From: JABCYV01 sp035512155
GTDB taxonomy: Bacteria; Acidobacteriota; Terriglobia; Terriglobales; Acidobacteriaceae
Direction of reading: 5' to 3'
Length of the DNA stretch: 64,000 nt
Assembly: GCA_035512155.1 (NCBI GenBank)
Contig: DATKEN010000159.1
Span: 10,891-74,890 of the forward strand
This document shows, in pieces, positions 26,720-34,901 of the stretch. The position numbers and the translations under genes are program-made. The notes below the pieces were generated by a model. It was given only the letters and a program-made list of their open reading frames with translations. It ran no database searches and was not told where the DNA came from. The stretch's first letter is position 1; the number at the start of each line of letters is the position of its first letter.

Positions 26720-27895
26720 ATGTCAAGTTCCGAGAGAAACAGCGAGGTTAGTCTGTTTCCCGATTTGTTGGCCGAGACAAGTGAAGCTCGGACCACGGGC
26801 GTGCTTCCATCACAGGCGATCCGGGACTTGGTTGGCAAAGGACGCATCCTTGGTAGCCGGGCGATCACACCCGAACAGATCCAGCCCGCGAGTCTCGATT
26901 TACGCCTCGGGGACATCGCTCACCGCGTTCGTGCCAGCTTCCTGCCGGGGCCGAATGGTACGGTGGAGGCGAAAATCAAAGAACTCCGGATGACGCGGGT
27001 CGACTTGACCAGCGCCGCCGTTTTCGAGAAAGGTTGCGTTTACATTGTTCCTTTGCTCGAGGAATTGAATCTCCCCGCTGATATTTCTGGGAAGGCAAAT
27101 CCCAAAAGCACCACCGGCCGTTTGGACGTCTTCATTCGTCTGATAACCGATTATGGCGTCGAATTCGAGCGCGTCCCCGCCGGTTACAAGGGGAAGCTCT
27201 ACGCGGAGGTGGTTTCCCGCACATTCACCGTGGCAGTACGAGCCGGAATGAGGCTGAATCAACTCCGTTTTGTACGCGGGAATCCGACGTTCACCGATAA
27301 CCTGATCAGCAATTTAGATGAGCAAGAGACTTTGATCTACATGGACGAAGAGAACTCAGCCAAAGCACGCGTGGATCGGGGTCTGAAAATTACTGTGAAC
27401 CTCGAAGCCTCCGAACCCGGCGAGATGGTGGCCTATAAAGCCAGAGGACATGCCCCGGCCATCGAACTGGATCGAATTGACTACTATTCACCCGAAGAGT
27501 TCTGGGAGGTTCGTCAGCAAAACGCAAACAAAGATTTGATCCTCGAGCCTGGCGACTTCTACATTCTCGCCTCTCGGGAGAGGGTTCGCGTGCCCCCGGA
27601 CTTCGCGGCTGAAATGGTTCCATTCGATCCTTCCGTAGGCGAGTTCCGCATCCATTACGCTGGTTTCTTTGATCCCGGTTTCGGATACGGTACGAGCGAC
27701 ATCAAAGGTACACCTGCCGTGCTTGAGGTTCGGGCGCATGAAGTCCCGTTCTTGATCGAACACGGACAGTTTGTGGGCCGCCTCACCTACATGCCTCTGT
27801 TATCGCGACCCGACAAGGTTTATGGCATGCAGATCGGTTCTTCCTATCAAAGGCAGGCACTTACGCTCAGCAAACAGTTTCGCCGCGGAAAATAA
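26720..27895 (+). CDS. dcd: 2'-deoxycytidine 5'-triphosphate deaminase, long DCD type
   Basis: A 391-residue member of the long DCD family (PF06559-like), which deaminates dCTP to dUTP for thymidylate synthesis. The first half is the recognisable dUTPase/DCD-like fold: PASLDLRLGDIAHRV, then SGKANPKSTTGRLDVFIR and GYKGKLYAEVVSRTF. The second half repeats the fold in a weaker form (VPPDFAAEMVPFDPSVGEFR, FGYGTSDIKG). It is about twice the length of the common 190-residue enzyme. The ATG at 26720 follows GGGAG at about 10 bases. It follows lon by 113 bases in the same direction. Confidence 0.88.
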   Translation: MSSSERNSEVSLFPDLLAETSEARTTGVLPSQAIRDLVGKGRILGSRAITPEQIQPASLDLRLGDIAHRVRASFLPGPNGTVEAKIKELRMTRVDLTSAAVFEKGCVYIVPLLEELNLPADISGKANPKSTTGRLDVFIRLITDYGVEFERVPAGYKGKLYAEVVSRTFTVAVRAGMRLNQLRFVRGNPTFTDNLISNLDEQETLIYMDEENSAKARVDRGLKITVNLEASEPGEMVAYKARGHAPAIELDRIDYYSPEEFWEVRQQNANKDLILEPGDFYILASRERVRVPPDFAAEMVPFDPSVGEFRIHYAGFFDPGFGYGTSDIKGTPAVLEVRAHEVPFLIEHGQFVGRLTYMPLLSRPDKVYGMQIGSSYQRQALTLSKQFRRGK

Positions 27896-27958
27896 CTGGT
27901 AGCACAACCTCGCACAGCACCCAACCGTCCTACAATAGAAGCATCAGTCGGGTGCCGT

Positions 27959-28195
27959 ATGGAACCAAATCCTCCGCCTGTCGAAGCTAAGAGTTTTCTC
28001 AGAGGCAAGACTGGCCTGCTCGTCGCCGTAGCCGTGGTCGTCGTCTTGCTCATTGCCTTACCCGCCTATCGCTGGTTCTTCCTCATCAGTCTGGGAATTG
28101 GAATCGTCGTAGCTGCGATCCTCTATTTTTGGAACCAGCACAAGCCCGTCAAGGAATCATCGGTCGAGCACAAGCGTCCGTTGGGGCTGGAATAG
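27959..28195 (+). CDS. small two-helix membrane protein of unknown function
   Basis: A 78-residue protein. A proline-rich cytoplasmic lead precedes two strongly hydrophobic segments (about 17-34, VAVAVVVVLLIALPAY, and about 41-58, ISLGIGIVVAAILYFW), and the tail is polar and basic. The two segments suggest a hairpin in the inner membrane. The start ATG at 27959 directly precedes the methionine of MEPNPPPVEAK. No family was recognised. It follows dcd by 63 bases on the same strand and could share its transcript. Confidence 0.6.
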   Translation: MEPNPPPVEAKSFLRGKTGLLVAVAVVVVLLIALPAYRWFFLISLGIGIVVAAILYFWNQHKPVKESSVEHKRPLGLE

Positions 28196-28346
28196 AAGTG
28201 TCGATTTATCGGAAGATGGATGGATGAAAATCTACCGTAGCTCAAGTCTGCTGCCGGCGCACCACAGTTACTTTCGTCAAGACTTTCGTAACCTATCCCC
28301 GCACTAAAGCCCAGAACTAACCTGTGCGGCGGGGGGTTTCTCTCGC

Positions 28347-28721
28347 ATGATCAATAAAATCACCAACTCACTCTTAGTCCTCGCAGTCGGGGGTCTGATG
28401 TTAGCCGGTTCCGCCGCTGCTCAAACTAACTCAAATACTTCAGGCGCGGGCGCCGGCGTCGATGATCCCAATCATCCTCGCGTGAACCAGATCAACCAGC
28501 GCGAACAGAATCAGCAGAATCGCATTGCAAATGGCATCAAGAACGACAAGCTCACGCCGGGGCAAGCTGCAAGGCTGGAAAAGGGCCAACAGCGCCTCGT
28601 GAACAACGAGAAGAAAGACATGGCGGCGAACAACGGGCATCTCACCAAGAAGGACCAGCGCCAACTGAATCGCGAAGCCAACCGCCAGAGTAGGAAGATT
28701 TACAAAGACAAGCACGAGTAA
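28347..28721 (+). CDS. small secreted, Gln/Asn/Lys-rich helical protein of unknown function
   Basis: A 124-residue exported protein with a signal peptide (LLVLAVGGLMLAGSAAAQ). The mature part is highly polar, with many Asn, Gln, Arg and Lys, and is probably alpha-helical. It has a repeated turn: GIKNDKLTPGQAARLEKGQ, then NNGHLTKKDQRQLNREAN, each a helix end followed by a G/N-x-LT-x-x turn. Proteins of this pattern occur widely as small secreted or periplasmic proteins in Acidobacteria and Proteobacteria; no activity is known to me. A GGGGGG stretch lies upstream of the ATG. A strong terminator follows at 28753-28778, so the gene is likely monocistronic. Confidence 0.7.
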   Translation: MINKITNSLLVLAVGGLMLAGSAAAQTNSNTSGAGAGVDDPNHPRVNQINQREQNQQNRIANGIKNDKLTPGQAARLEKGQQRLVNNEKKDMAANNGHLTKKDQRQLNREANRQSRKIYKDKHE

Positions 28722-28752
28722 TTCTGACTGCATTCAATTCACGTTCAGGACC

Positions 28753-28778
28753 AAGCCGCTGCTAACAGCGGCTTTTTT
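28753..28778 (+). terminator. rho-independent terminator after the small secreted protein
   Basis: AAGCCGCTG at 28753-28761 pairs perfectly with CAGCGGCTT at 28766-28774 over a four-base loop (CTAA), and the T-run continues through 28778. The layout is that of a textbook intrinsic terminator on the plus strand, 30 bases after the stop codon. Confidence 0.9.
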
Positions 28779-28947
28779 CTGGTGAACACGCGTTTCCCAG
28801 CTCTGGCTAGGAAGTCCAATTCCTGCGTAAACCTTTGGTAACTGGTTGCCTGAGTACCACACAACTTATTCTTCACCAGTGGGTTGGTAACCATAGAGCT
28901 AGGCAGCGCCACGGCTCGTCTGGTCATCAACAATCAGGTCATCAACG

Positions 28948-30339
28948 ATGACGATTCATACTTTGGCAAAAGTCGCTGCCCGAAGAGTTTCCCGGAAACT
29001 CGGGAGCGCGTGCATTGTTCTGCTCTTTTGCGTTTGCAGTATTCCCCGCGCGAACGCCAATGCGACACTCTTTCTCGAAGAGCCATACAGCTACGATGGC
29101 GCTTTCGCGGGGACTGGCCACGCTGCGGTGTATTTGAGCAATGTTTGCGCAACTTCTCCCGTGGTCTTGCGTGCCTGTACTGTGGGCGAATCGGGTGTAG
29201 TCCTCAGCCGTTACGATGGCATCGCGGGTTACGATTGGATTGCTATTCCGCTGATCCCCTACCTCTACGCGGTCGATCAACCGGACGCCATACCACTTTT
29301 CACCGACGTCAAACTGGTCGCTTTCCTCAGAGATCAATACCGGCGCGCGCATCTCGAAGCGCTGGCTCCGGATCGCTCCGACGGCGGAACGCCGGACGGA
29401 AACTGGTATGAATTGATTGGGGCTTCTTATGACCGGACGATTTATGGGTTTGAGATTGAGACCAGCCCGGCCCAGGATGCTCTGCTGATCAGCAAGTTCA
29501 ACAGTCGTCCCAACCGCGAGCGCTACAACTTCGTGGAGAGGAACTGCGCTGATTTTGGGCGCGAGGTGATCAATTTTTACTATCCGCACGCCGTGCATCG
29601 CAGCCTGATCGGCGACCTCGGCATCACCACTCCCAAGCAAATAGCGAAGGCGCTGGCTAAGTACAGCCGTCACCATCCCGAACTGGAAAGTTCGACCTTC
29701 CTGATACCGCAGGTCCCAGGCACGGTCCGGCGCAGCAAACCCGTTCACGGAGGACTAGAGTCCATCGTAGCGGCCAAGAAATACATATTGCCCTTGTTCT
29801 TCCTTCAACCCTACGTCGCTGGCAGTCTGGTCGCGGGACATCTGAGTGAGGGACGCTTCGACCCGGCGCGGCATGCCCCGATCCTCGATTCCCGTCATCA
29901 CTTGGACACACCTATCACTCGTGCCGACCGCCGCTCCTTCCAGAGCCGGTTAGACGAGCTGAGCCGAACTGACTCTGTCAATGATTCCTCGAAGGAGACG
30001 AAAAACTGGGAGCACCTGCAGGCCGCCGCTGAGCCAAAACTGAACCCCTCCGGCCAACCTGTGGTAGAGGTGCGGGTAGGAAACGAAGCAACGCAGGTAG
30101 GAATTTCGCGAGGAGATATCGTGAGCGGGTCTGAATCGTCGCAATTAGCGGCGCGAGTCCTGGAGGCTCGGATTTATCAGGAATTGCGTCCCGGCGCAGC
30201 CAGTAAGACTGCGCACAGTGACGTGGAACACGATCTAGCACTTCTGCAACAACTTCTCTCAGATCGGCCGAAAGAATTTGCAGGCACACTCTCTTCCACG
30301 AACGAACAGCGCACTCGAGCCACGGCCGGCTCGCAGTAG
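28948..30339 (+). CDS. predicted exported papain-like (permuted NlpC/P60 or DUF4105-like) protein
   Basis: A 463-residue protein with an N-terminal signal sequence (ACIVLLFCVCSIPRANAN). The mature N-terminus contains GTGHAAVYLS, and about 160 residues later ERNCADFGREVINF; together they place a His before a Cys, the order of circularly permuted papain-like folds such as DUF4105 or LRAT/NlpC-like peptidases and acyltransferases. This is a pattern match, not a proven family assignment. The C-terminal third is low in hydrophobic residues and rich in Ala, Arg, Ser and Glu. It is convergent with the alpha/beta-hydrolase gene downstream, 18 bases apart. Substrate unknown; envelope lipids or peptides are possible. 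Confidence 0.5.
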   Translation: MTIHTLAKVAARRVSRKLGSACIVLLFCVCSIPRANANATLFLEEPYSYDGAFAGTGHAAVYLSNVCATSPVVLRACTVGESGVVLSRYDGIAGYDWIAIPLIPYLYAVDQPDAIPLFTDVKLVAFLRDQYRRAHLEALAPDRSDGGTPDGNWYELIGASYDRTIYGFEIETSPAQDALLISKFNSRPNRERYNFVERNCADFGREVINFYYPHAVHRSLIGDLGITTPKQIAKALAKYSRHHPELESSTFLIPQVPGTVRRSKPVHGGLESIVAAKKYILPLFFLQPYVAGSLVAGHLSEGRFDPARHAPILDSRHHLDTPITRADRRSFQSRLDELSRTDSVNDSSKETKNWEHLQAAAEPKLNPSGQPVVEVRVGNEATQVGISRGDIVSGSESSQLAARVLEARIYQELRPGAASKTAHSDVEHDLALLQQLLSDRPKEFAGTLSSTNEQRTRATAGSQ

Positions 30340-30357
30340 GTCCAATTCAACGCGTTG

Positions 30358-31116
30358 TCATTTTTGCGACGGTAACTGTGAGTGGATCAGGGATTCCACC
30401 TGAGCCCAAACGCGAGGATCACATTCAATTTCGATGTGAGACTTCATGAAAAAACGATCGTACCAGGGGTAGCGCTCGCAACTGATGGGACTGGTTTTGT
30501 AGTCGGAGCGGAAATTTCCGATGATCTGAGTACGGTTTGGGTCGGCGGCGCGAATCCTTGGCTGGCCGTGCAGCAGGCCATCCCGTTGATAGAAATTTGC
30601 TGCCTGCGCAACGTTGGCAGGAATGACGCTATCATCCTCCCCTTGCTTGGAAACGCTGTCCACTTGCACCGTGAGCAGCACCGGGATGCCCTTCCTTTGT
30701 AATTGTCGCGCCAGAGTAACGGCTTCCGAGGCGCCCCAACTGTGGCCATAAAGGATGATACGGGCATTTTGCTTTTCTTCCATCGACAACTTCCCATCGC
30801 CGTCGGTGTCCACAATTCGCAAGATTTCGCCGTAGGCCTTTTTTCTATTACGATTCTCTAGGGCCTCCACGTACACGCCAGACGGATATTGTCCGCGGAG
30901 CCGCGCCGCCACCTGGACCGCGCTGTGAACGGCGTCGTCGTGTTTGACAAAACCGCCGACGAAACCGATCACGATGACCGGCGGCGTCGCGGCAGGCTCG
31001 CTGGTGTTGGGGAGAGTAGCTGAACCCGCGTGAGCAGCGACAGGGATTAGGCAGAGAATTGCGCAAAGACAGCGAATCGAGCTGCAACAGCGGGGCCCCA
31101 CAGCGCCAAGGATCAT
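30358..31116 (-). CDS. secreted alpha/beta-hydrolase-like protein with an EF-hand-like loop
   Basis: A 252-residue exported protein. Counting from ATG 31116, the first 30 residues form a signal peptide with several Cys. The mature domain has an early VIVIGFVGGFV strand (oxyanion-like) and the nucleophile elbow GHSWG (124-128, Ser126), the mark of an alpha/beta hydrolase. Between them lies DTDGDGKLSMEE (103-114), an EF-hand-like calcium loop, unusual inside a hydrolase fold. A His near the C-terminus (KSHIEIECD) may complete the triad. An alternative TTG start at 31185 would add 23 charged residues and is less likely. Substrate unknown. Confidence 0.6.
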   Translation of the reverse strand: MILGAVGPRCCSSIRCLCAILCLIPVAAHAGSATLPNTSEPAATPPVIVIGFVGGFVKHDDAVHSAVQVAARLRGQYPSGVYVEALENRNRKKAYGEILRIVDTDGDGKLSMEEKQNARIILYGHSWGASEAVTLARQLQRKGIPVLLTVQVDSVSKQGEDDSVIPANVAQAANFYQRDGLLHGQPRIRAADPNRTQIIGNFRSDYKTSPISCERYPWYDRFFMKSHIEIECDPRVWAQVESLIHSQLPSQK

Positions 31117-31214
31117 AGCAAAAAGCGGGCTACTCTGAACAATTTTCCATGGAACTATTCTTTTTTCTCGCCCGCCCTCTTGCAACTTAGAGCATCAAAA
31201 CTGCAAACTGTTGC

Positions 31215-31823
31215 ATGCGTGTTCTGTCGCAGTTCCTGCTCGCCGCGAGTGATCCCGGCCACTTCCCTGATCCCGGTCTGCCCGAAGTGGCCTTTCTGGG
31301 GCGATCGAATGTGGGGAAATCCAGCGTTATCAATTCACTGCTGGGATCAAAGATAGCTAAAACTAGCTCTACACCCGGGCGGACGCGATCCATTAATTTC
31401 TACCAGATCCGCTGGCCTGGGAAACCGCTGCCTGAGCTGATCTTTGCCGACCTGCCAGGCTACGGCTACTCCAAGCTTTCACGTGAGATCTCGAACCAGT
31501 GGCCGGCTTTCATCGATCCCTACCTCAAGGAGCGGCATTGTCTGGCGCTGTGTCTGGCGCTGGTCGACGCCAACGTACCACCCCAGGCCAGCGACGCCCA
31601 GTTATTGCACTTCCTCGCCGCCAGCGATCGTTCACTCCTGATCGTGGCCACCAAAAGCGACCGCCTCTCTTCCAACCAATTGAGCAATTCTTTGCAGAAG
31701 CTGAGGCAAGAATATCCCGCGGCGCGCATTGTCCCATACTCAGCTAGGACTGGGGCGGGGCGGGACGAACTTTGGCGCGAAATCCGCTCCGCGGTGGAGA
31801 ACTACAGCAGCGCCCGATTGTGA
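31215..31823 (+). CDS. engB: ribosome-biogenesis GTPase EngB (YihA/YsxC)
   Basis: A small GTPase needed for assembly of the large ribosomal subunit. At 202 residues it has the family length. G1 is GRSNVGKSS at about 29-37, G2 has the switch Thr in TSSTPGRTRSINFYQ, G3 is ADLPGYGYSKLS, and G4 is ATKSDRLS, with the SAR motif following at PYSARTGAG. The ATG at 31215 is well placed. It is divergent from the alpha/beta hydrolase gene and precedes PilZ genes on the same strand. The strong family signature leaves little doubt. Confidence 0.95.
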   Translation: MRVLSQFLLAASDPGHFPDPGLPEVAFLGRSNVGKSSVINSLLGSKIAKTSSTPGRTRSINFYQIRWPGKPLPELIFADLPGYGYSKLSREISNQWPAFIDPYLKERHCLALCLALVDANVPPQASDAQLLHFLAASDRSLLIVATKSDRLSSNQLSNSLQKLRQEYPAARIVPYSARTGAGRDELWREIRSAVENYSSARL

Positions 31824-31968
31824 ACCGCTTCCCGTTGTGGGAACGCCTCCCACCCTCCGTAAGCCGCAGCTAACGCGGTAGTTTTCCACTGCTGGCAAAC
31901 TTTCGTAGGATTCCAGAGTAGAACTAGCGCCAACGTTGGGTTCTCTCTATTGAGCCAGAAGCAGGGAT

Positions 31969-32649
31969 ATGGATTCTCGAATGGAAATGCCCGAATATGG
32001 CGAGGAAACCACCCCTAGCAGCAACTTAGAGTACTTACGCGCCCTGAGGCGAAGCAACGAAAGCTTGGCCACGGCTGAGCCGATACCATCTCTCTCGGCG
32101 ATAACCATGCCCGGAGCTGGAAGCAATACAGGATCGTCCCCGAGTACGGACAAGCGGAGGCATCCGCGATATAAGTGCGAAGGCAGCGTTGAGTTCCGAA
32201 CAGAAAGCATCGATGTGCGTACCTGGGCCACAGTCACTGACATCAGTAGCAGCGGATGCTACGTAGAAATGCAGGCCACATCGCAGGTGGGGACGCACGT
32301 GGATATGGTCATCGAAGTAAACGGTATTCGAGCGCGAGGAAAAGGCGTGGTTAGGACTTCCTATCCGTTACTGGGCATGGGCATTGCTTTCACGGAAATC
32401 GCCGACGCCGATCAAGCGCGACTTGAGGACATCGTGCTGAGGTTGTCCGGCGGAAACTCACACTCCGAGCTTAAGCCAATTTCATCCCCAGCCGCCTCCG
32501 CGGTACCCGATCTGTTGATGATCACCGATCCGGCTGCGGCTCTCAGCGCCGTGGCGAAATTCTTTCAAGGCAACCGCGCGTTATCGCGCGAAGAGTTCAC
32601 CGAGTTGCTCACCCAAAGCCAGGAACGGGATCGACAAGCGCGGCGCTAG
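31969..32649 (+). CDS. PilZ-domain protein (predicted c-di-GMP binding)
   Basis: A 226-residue soluble protein with a PilZ domain in its middle. About 55 Ser/Glu/Thr-rich residues precede the c-di-GMP motif RRHPRYKCEGSVEF (RxxxR), and DISSSGCYVEM (DxSxxG) follows about 25 residues later. The domain ends near residue 165, and a 60-residue polar helical tail follows, ending ELLTQSQERDRQARR. The start ATG at 31969 has an AGCAGGGA stretch upstream. The sequence shows the ligand motifs intact, so ligand binding is likely; the output is unknown. Confidence 0.82.
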   Translation: MDSRMEMPEYGEETTPSSNLEYLRALRRSNESLATAEPIPSLSAITMPGAGSNTGSSPSTDKRRHPRYKCEGSVEFRTESIDVRTWATVTDISSSGCYVEMQATSQVGTHVDMVIEVNGIRARGKGVVRTSYPLLGMGIAFTEIADADQARLEDIVLRLSGGNSHSELKPISSPAASAVPDLLMITDPAAALSAVAKFFQGNRALSREEFTELLTQSQERDRQARR

Positions 32650-32722
32650 CCAGCCGCCGACACTGACAAGCCGGCACCCGCTCTTGGGTGTAAAATTCTC
32701 TTAATTCCGTCGGAGGTAATCT

Positions 32723-33037
32723 GTGAAACGCCTCCCGTGCATCATTCCATTGGTCTTCCTGATCTTTGGATCAGTTGCCTGTGGAAACATATCTGTCCGT
32801 GGTGCTATCCAGCCGGGGATTGTGAGCGGTCTCGTCAGCATTGTGCAACTAAGCGAGGTCGGGGGTACAAATGGTACCGTCCAAGTCACGTTTGTGACAT
32901 TTCTTCAGAATGGCACATCATCGGTGATCGGATTTTGTGGCGACCAGCGCAGCTTTTTTCCCATGGACCAAACCATTCGCGCCCAGTTTGATCGAGGACA
33001 GACCTGCAACAACATCATCCAGATAACCGTTACCTGA
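32723..33037 (+). CDS. small putative lipoprotein of unknown function
   Basis: A 104-residue exported protein. The N-terminus MKRLPCIIPLVFLIFGSVACGN has the form of a lipoprotein signal, with a lipobox-like SVAC before the modified Cys20. The mature region is rich in Val, Thr, Gly and Ser, has two more Cys, and reads as beta-strand-rich (TVQVTFVTFLQNGTSS). The start is a GTG at 32723, with the GGAGG site at 32712-32716 placed six bases ahead, a strong ribosome-binding site. No family was recognised. Confidence 0.65.
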   Translation: MKRLPCIIPLVFLIFGSVACGNISVRGAIQPGIVSGLVSIVQLSEVGGTNGTVQVTFVTFLQNGTSSVIGFCGDQRSFFPMDQTIRAQFDRGQTCNNIIQITVT

Positions 33038-33107
33038 GCATTCGCTTGTTGATACGGCTTCGGTCGCTTTTCGGCATTCCGGGCCGATCCGTTATGATGA
33101 ATTGCTT

Positions 33108-34121
33108 ATGGCTACATACCTGATAACCGGCATTGCCGGCTTCATTGGATCGGCTCTGGCGCGGGCGGTTCTGGCGCAGGGTGACGAAGTGCGAGGAGTT
33201 GACAATCTTTCTACTGGCAAGCGCGACAATCTCGCGGAGATTTTACATCGCATCGATTTTCGACAAACTGACTTGCTGCGCCTCGATGCTGTACGCTCCG
33301 CGTGCCAAGGCGCGGACTATGTGTTGCATCAGGCCGCAATCCCTTCCGTACCCCGCTCCGTGGCAGATCCGCTGACCAGCAACAGCGCCAACCTGGATGC
33401 CACGGTTAACGTGCTGGTGGCAGCGAGAGACACAAAAGTCAAGCGCGTGGTGTATGCGGCGTCGTCCTCCGCTTACGGGGAAACGCCCACTCTTCCCAAG
33501 CACGAGGCCATGCCACCGGACCCGATATCGCCTTACGCCGTCGCCAAGCTGGCCAGCGAGTATTACATGGTTTCGTTCTATCGCTGTTACCGCTTGGAAA
33601 CGGTGTGCCTGCGTTATTTCAATATTTTCGGGCCACGTCAGGATCCCACTTCGCCATATTCGGGCGTGCTGGCTAAGTTCATTACTCAAATGCTCAAAGG
33701 CGAGCAACCCACTATCTTCGGCGACGGCAAGCAGAGTCGTGATTTTACCTACGTGGACAACGCAGTCGCTGCAAACCTGCTGGCTTGCAAGGCCCCAGCC
33801 GCCGAGGTTGCCGGACGCGTTTTCAATGTAGCCACTGGAGTGCGGACTGATTTGAATGAGACCTTCCGGATTCTGAAAAAACTAATTGGTTACACTGGCG
33901 ATGTGAAATACGAGGCCGAGCGCGCGGGTGACGTAAAACACTCCCTCGCCGACCTGTCTCGCGCGCAGAAGCACCTGGGGTACAAACCGAAAGTGGATTT
34001 CGAGGAAGGATTGCGCCGCACCATCGAATGGTATAAATCAGGCTCCGTGGGTCGGGTGTCGGACTTCGGCAGTACGATGTCGGACGCGGTTGTTGAATCA
34101 AAGCACGAATTCAAAGTGTGA
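33108..34121 (+). CDS. NAD-dependent sugar epimerase (UDP-GlcNAc/UDP-Glc 4-epimerase-like)
   Basis: An extended short-chain dehydrogenase acting on nucleotide sugars, 337 residues from the ATG at 33108. The NAD-binding TGIAGFIG motif is at the N-terminus, the catalytic Tyr-Lys pair is in SPYAVAKLASEYY, and the segment GDGKQSRDFTYVDN is typical of UDP-sugar epimerases of the WbpP/TviC type, which interconvert UDP-GlcNAc and UDP-GalNAc. UDP-glucose 4-epimerase activity is the alternative. A TTG at 33102 would add only two residues and is not needed. It may supply sugars to the polysaccharide cluster at 46.6-60.8 kb. Confidence 0.85.
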   Translation: MATYLITGIAGFIGSALARAVLAQGDEVRGVDNLSTGKRDNLAEILHRIDFRQTDLLRLDAVRSACQGADYVLHQAAIPSVPRSVADPLTSNSANLDATVNVLVAARDTKVKRVVYAASSSAYGETPTLPKHEAMPPDPISPYAVAKLASEYYMVSFYRCYRLETVCLRYFNIFGPRQDPTSPYSGVLAKFITQMLKGEQPTIFGDGKQSRDFTYVDNAVAANLLACKAPAAEVAGRVFNVATGVRTDLNETFRILKKLIGYTGDVKYEAERAGDVKHSLADLSRAQKHLGYKPKVDFEEGLRRTIEWYKSGSVGRVSDFGSTMSDAVVESKHEFKV

Positions 34122-34188
34122 GCCCGAGACCGCCTTTCATTACCTCGGTGATCTAGGGGACAGTTAGCTGCAAGGCTAGAGTGTCGAG

Positions 34189-34863
34189 ATGACACTCTCA
34201 TCCCTTTTGGTTTCGCGCGATTGGCAAGAAGTCAGCGTATTGGAATGTATTCTTGGCGGTCTGCACATTGCCGTGGATGTGGAATCGGAACCGGAGCGTG
34301 CTCGGGCAAAATTGGCCAAGTCGAAGATCGACGCTTTGATTGTGGATTGCGATCTGAGCGGCGCCGCCAGTTTACTGCTCGGTAAGGAGAACAAGACCAT
34401 CCGGAGTTCGGTGCCGTTGCTCATCATGGGCGGATCGAGCCGCCGCAAGCGGCGCGAGATTGAAAGAGGAGCTTTCGTGTTCGAAAAGCCAATCTCGGTT
34501 GAGCAAGCGGTGCACACTTTGTCGGCGGCTCGGAACATGATTGTGGATGAGAGGCTCCGCTACCATCGCCAGGCCTTGGATCTGCAAGTGTCGCTGACCT
34601 GTGGATCGAACAAGCGCTTGCGCGCCCATCTCATCAACCTCAGCCAGGGCGGCATCGGTATCCACGTAAGAAAGCCATTACCAACCGAAGGTCCAGTCCA
34701 AGTCAGGTTTGCTCTGCCGGGAAGCCGGCGCTCGATGAAGGTGGAGGGAGAAGTGGCTTGGATGGACCCCCAGGGCAATGCCGGCATCCGTTTTGTCGAT
34801 ACAAATCAGCGCATCAAGCGAGACTTGCAACTCTGGCTGGAGGGGCAATACTTTGTGAATTAG
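34189..34863 (+). CDS. receiver-like plus PilZ protein
   Basis: A 224-residue cytoplasmic protein. Residues 1-115 look like a CheY-type receiver fold: the strand DALIVDCDLSG holds a plausible phospho-acceptor Asp, and FVFEKPISVEQAV resembles the Lys-Pro switch strand. Residues about 125-215 are a PilZ domain. Its NxSxxG motif is present (NLSQGGIGIHV), but the RxxxR motif is degenerate (RYHRQALD), so c-di-GMP binding may be altered. The architecture implies phosphorylation or protein-protein input feeding a PilZ output. It follows the epimerase by 67 bases in the same direction. Confidence 0.65.
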   Translation: MTLSSLLVSRDWQEVSVLECILGGLHIAVDVESEPERARAKLAKSKIDALIVDCDLSGAASLLLGKENKTIRSSVPLLIMGGSSRRKRREIERGAFVFEKPISVEQAVHTLSAARNMIVDERLRYHRQALDLQVSLTCGSNKRLRAHLINLSQGGIGIHVRKPLPTEGPVQVRFALPGSRRSMKVEGEVAWMDPQGNAGIRFVDTNQRIKRDLQLWLEGQYFVN

Positions 34864-34901
34864 ATTCGTCTTCGTTGGTCATTTAAGAGAATGGCTTAAC
34901 C

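Noticed and set aside
32675..32700. CACCC/GGGTG hairpin before the small lipoprotein gene.
   Set aside because: A five-base stem is too weak to call.
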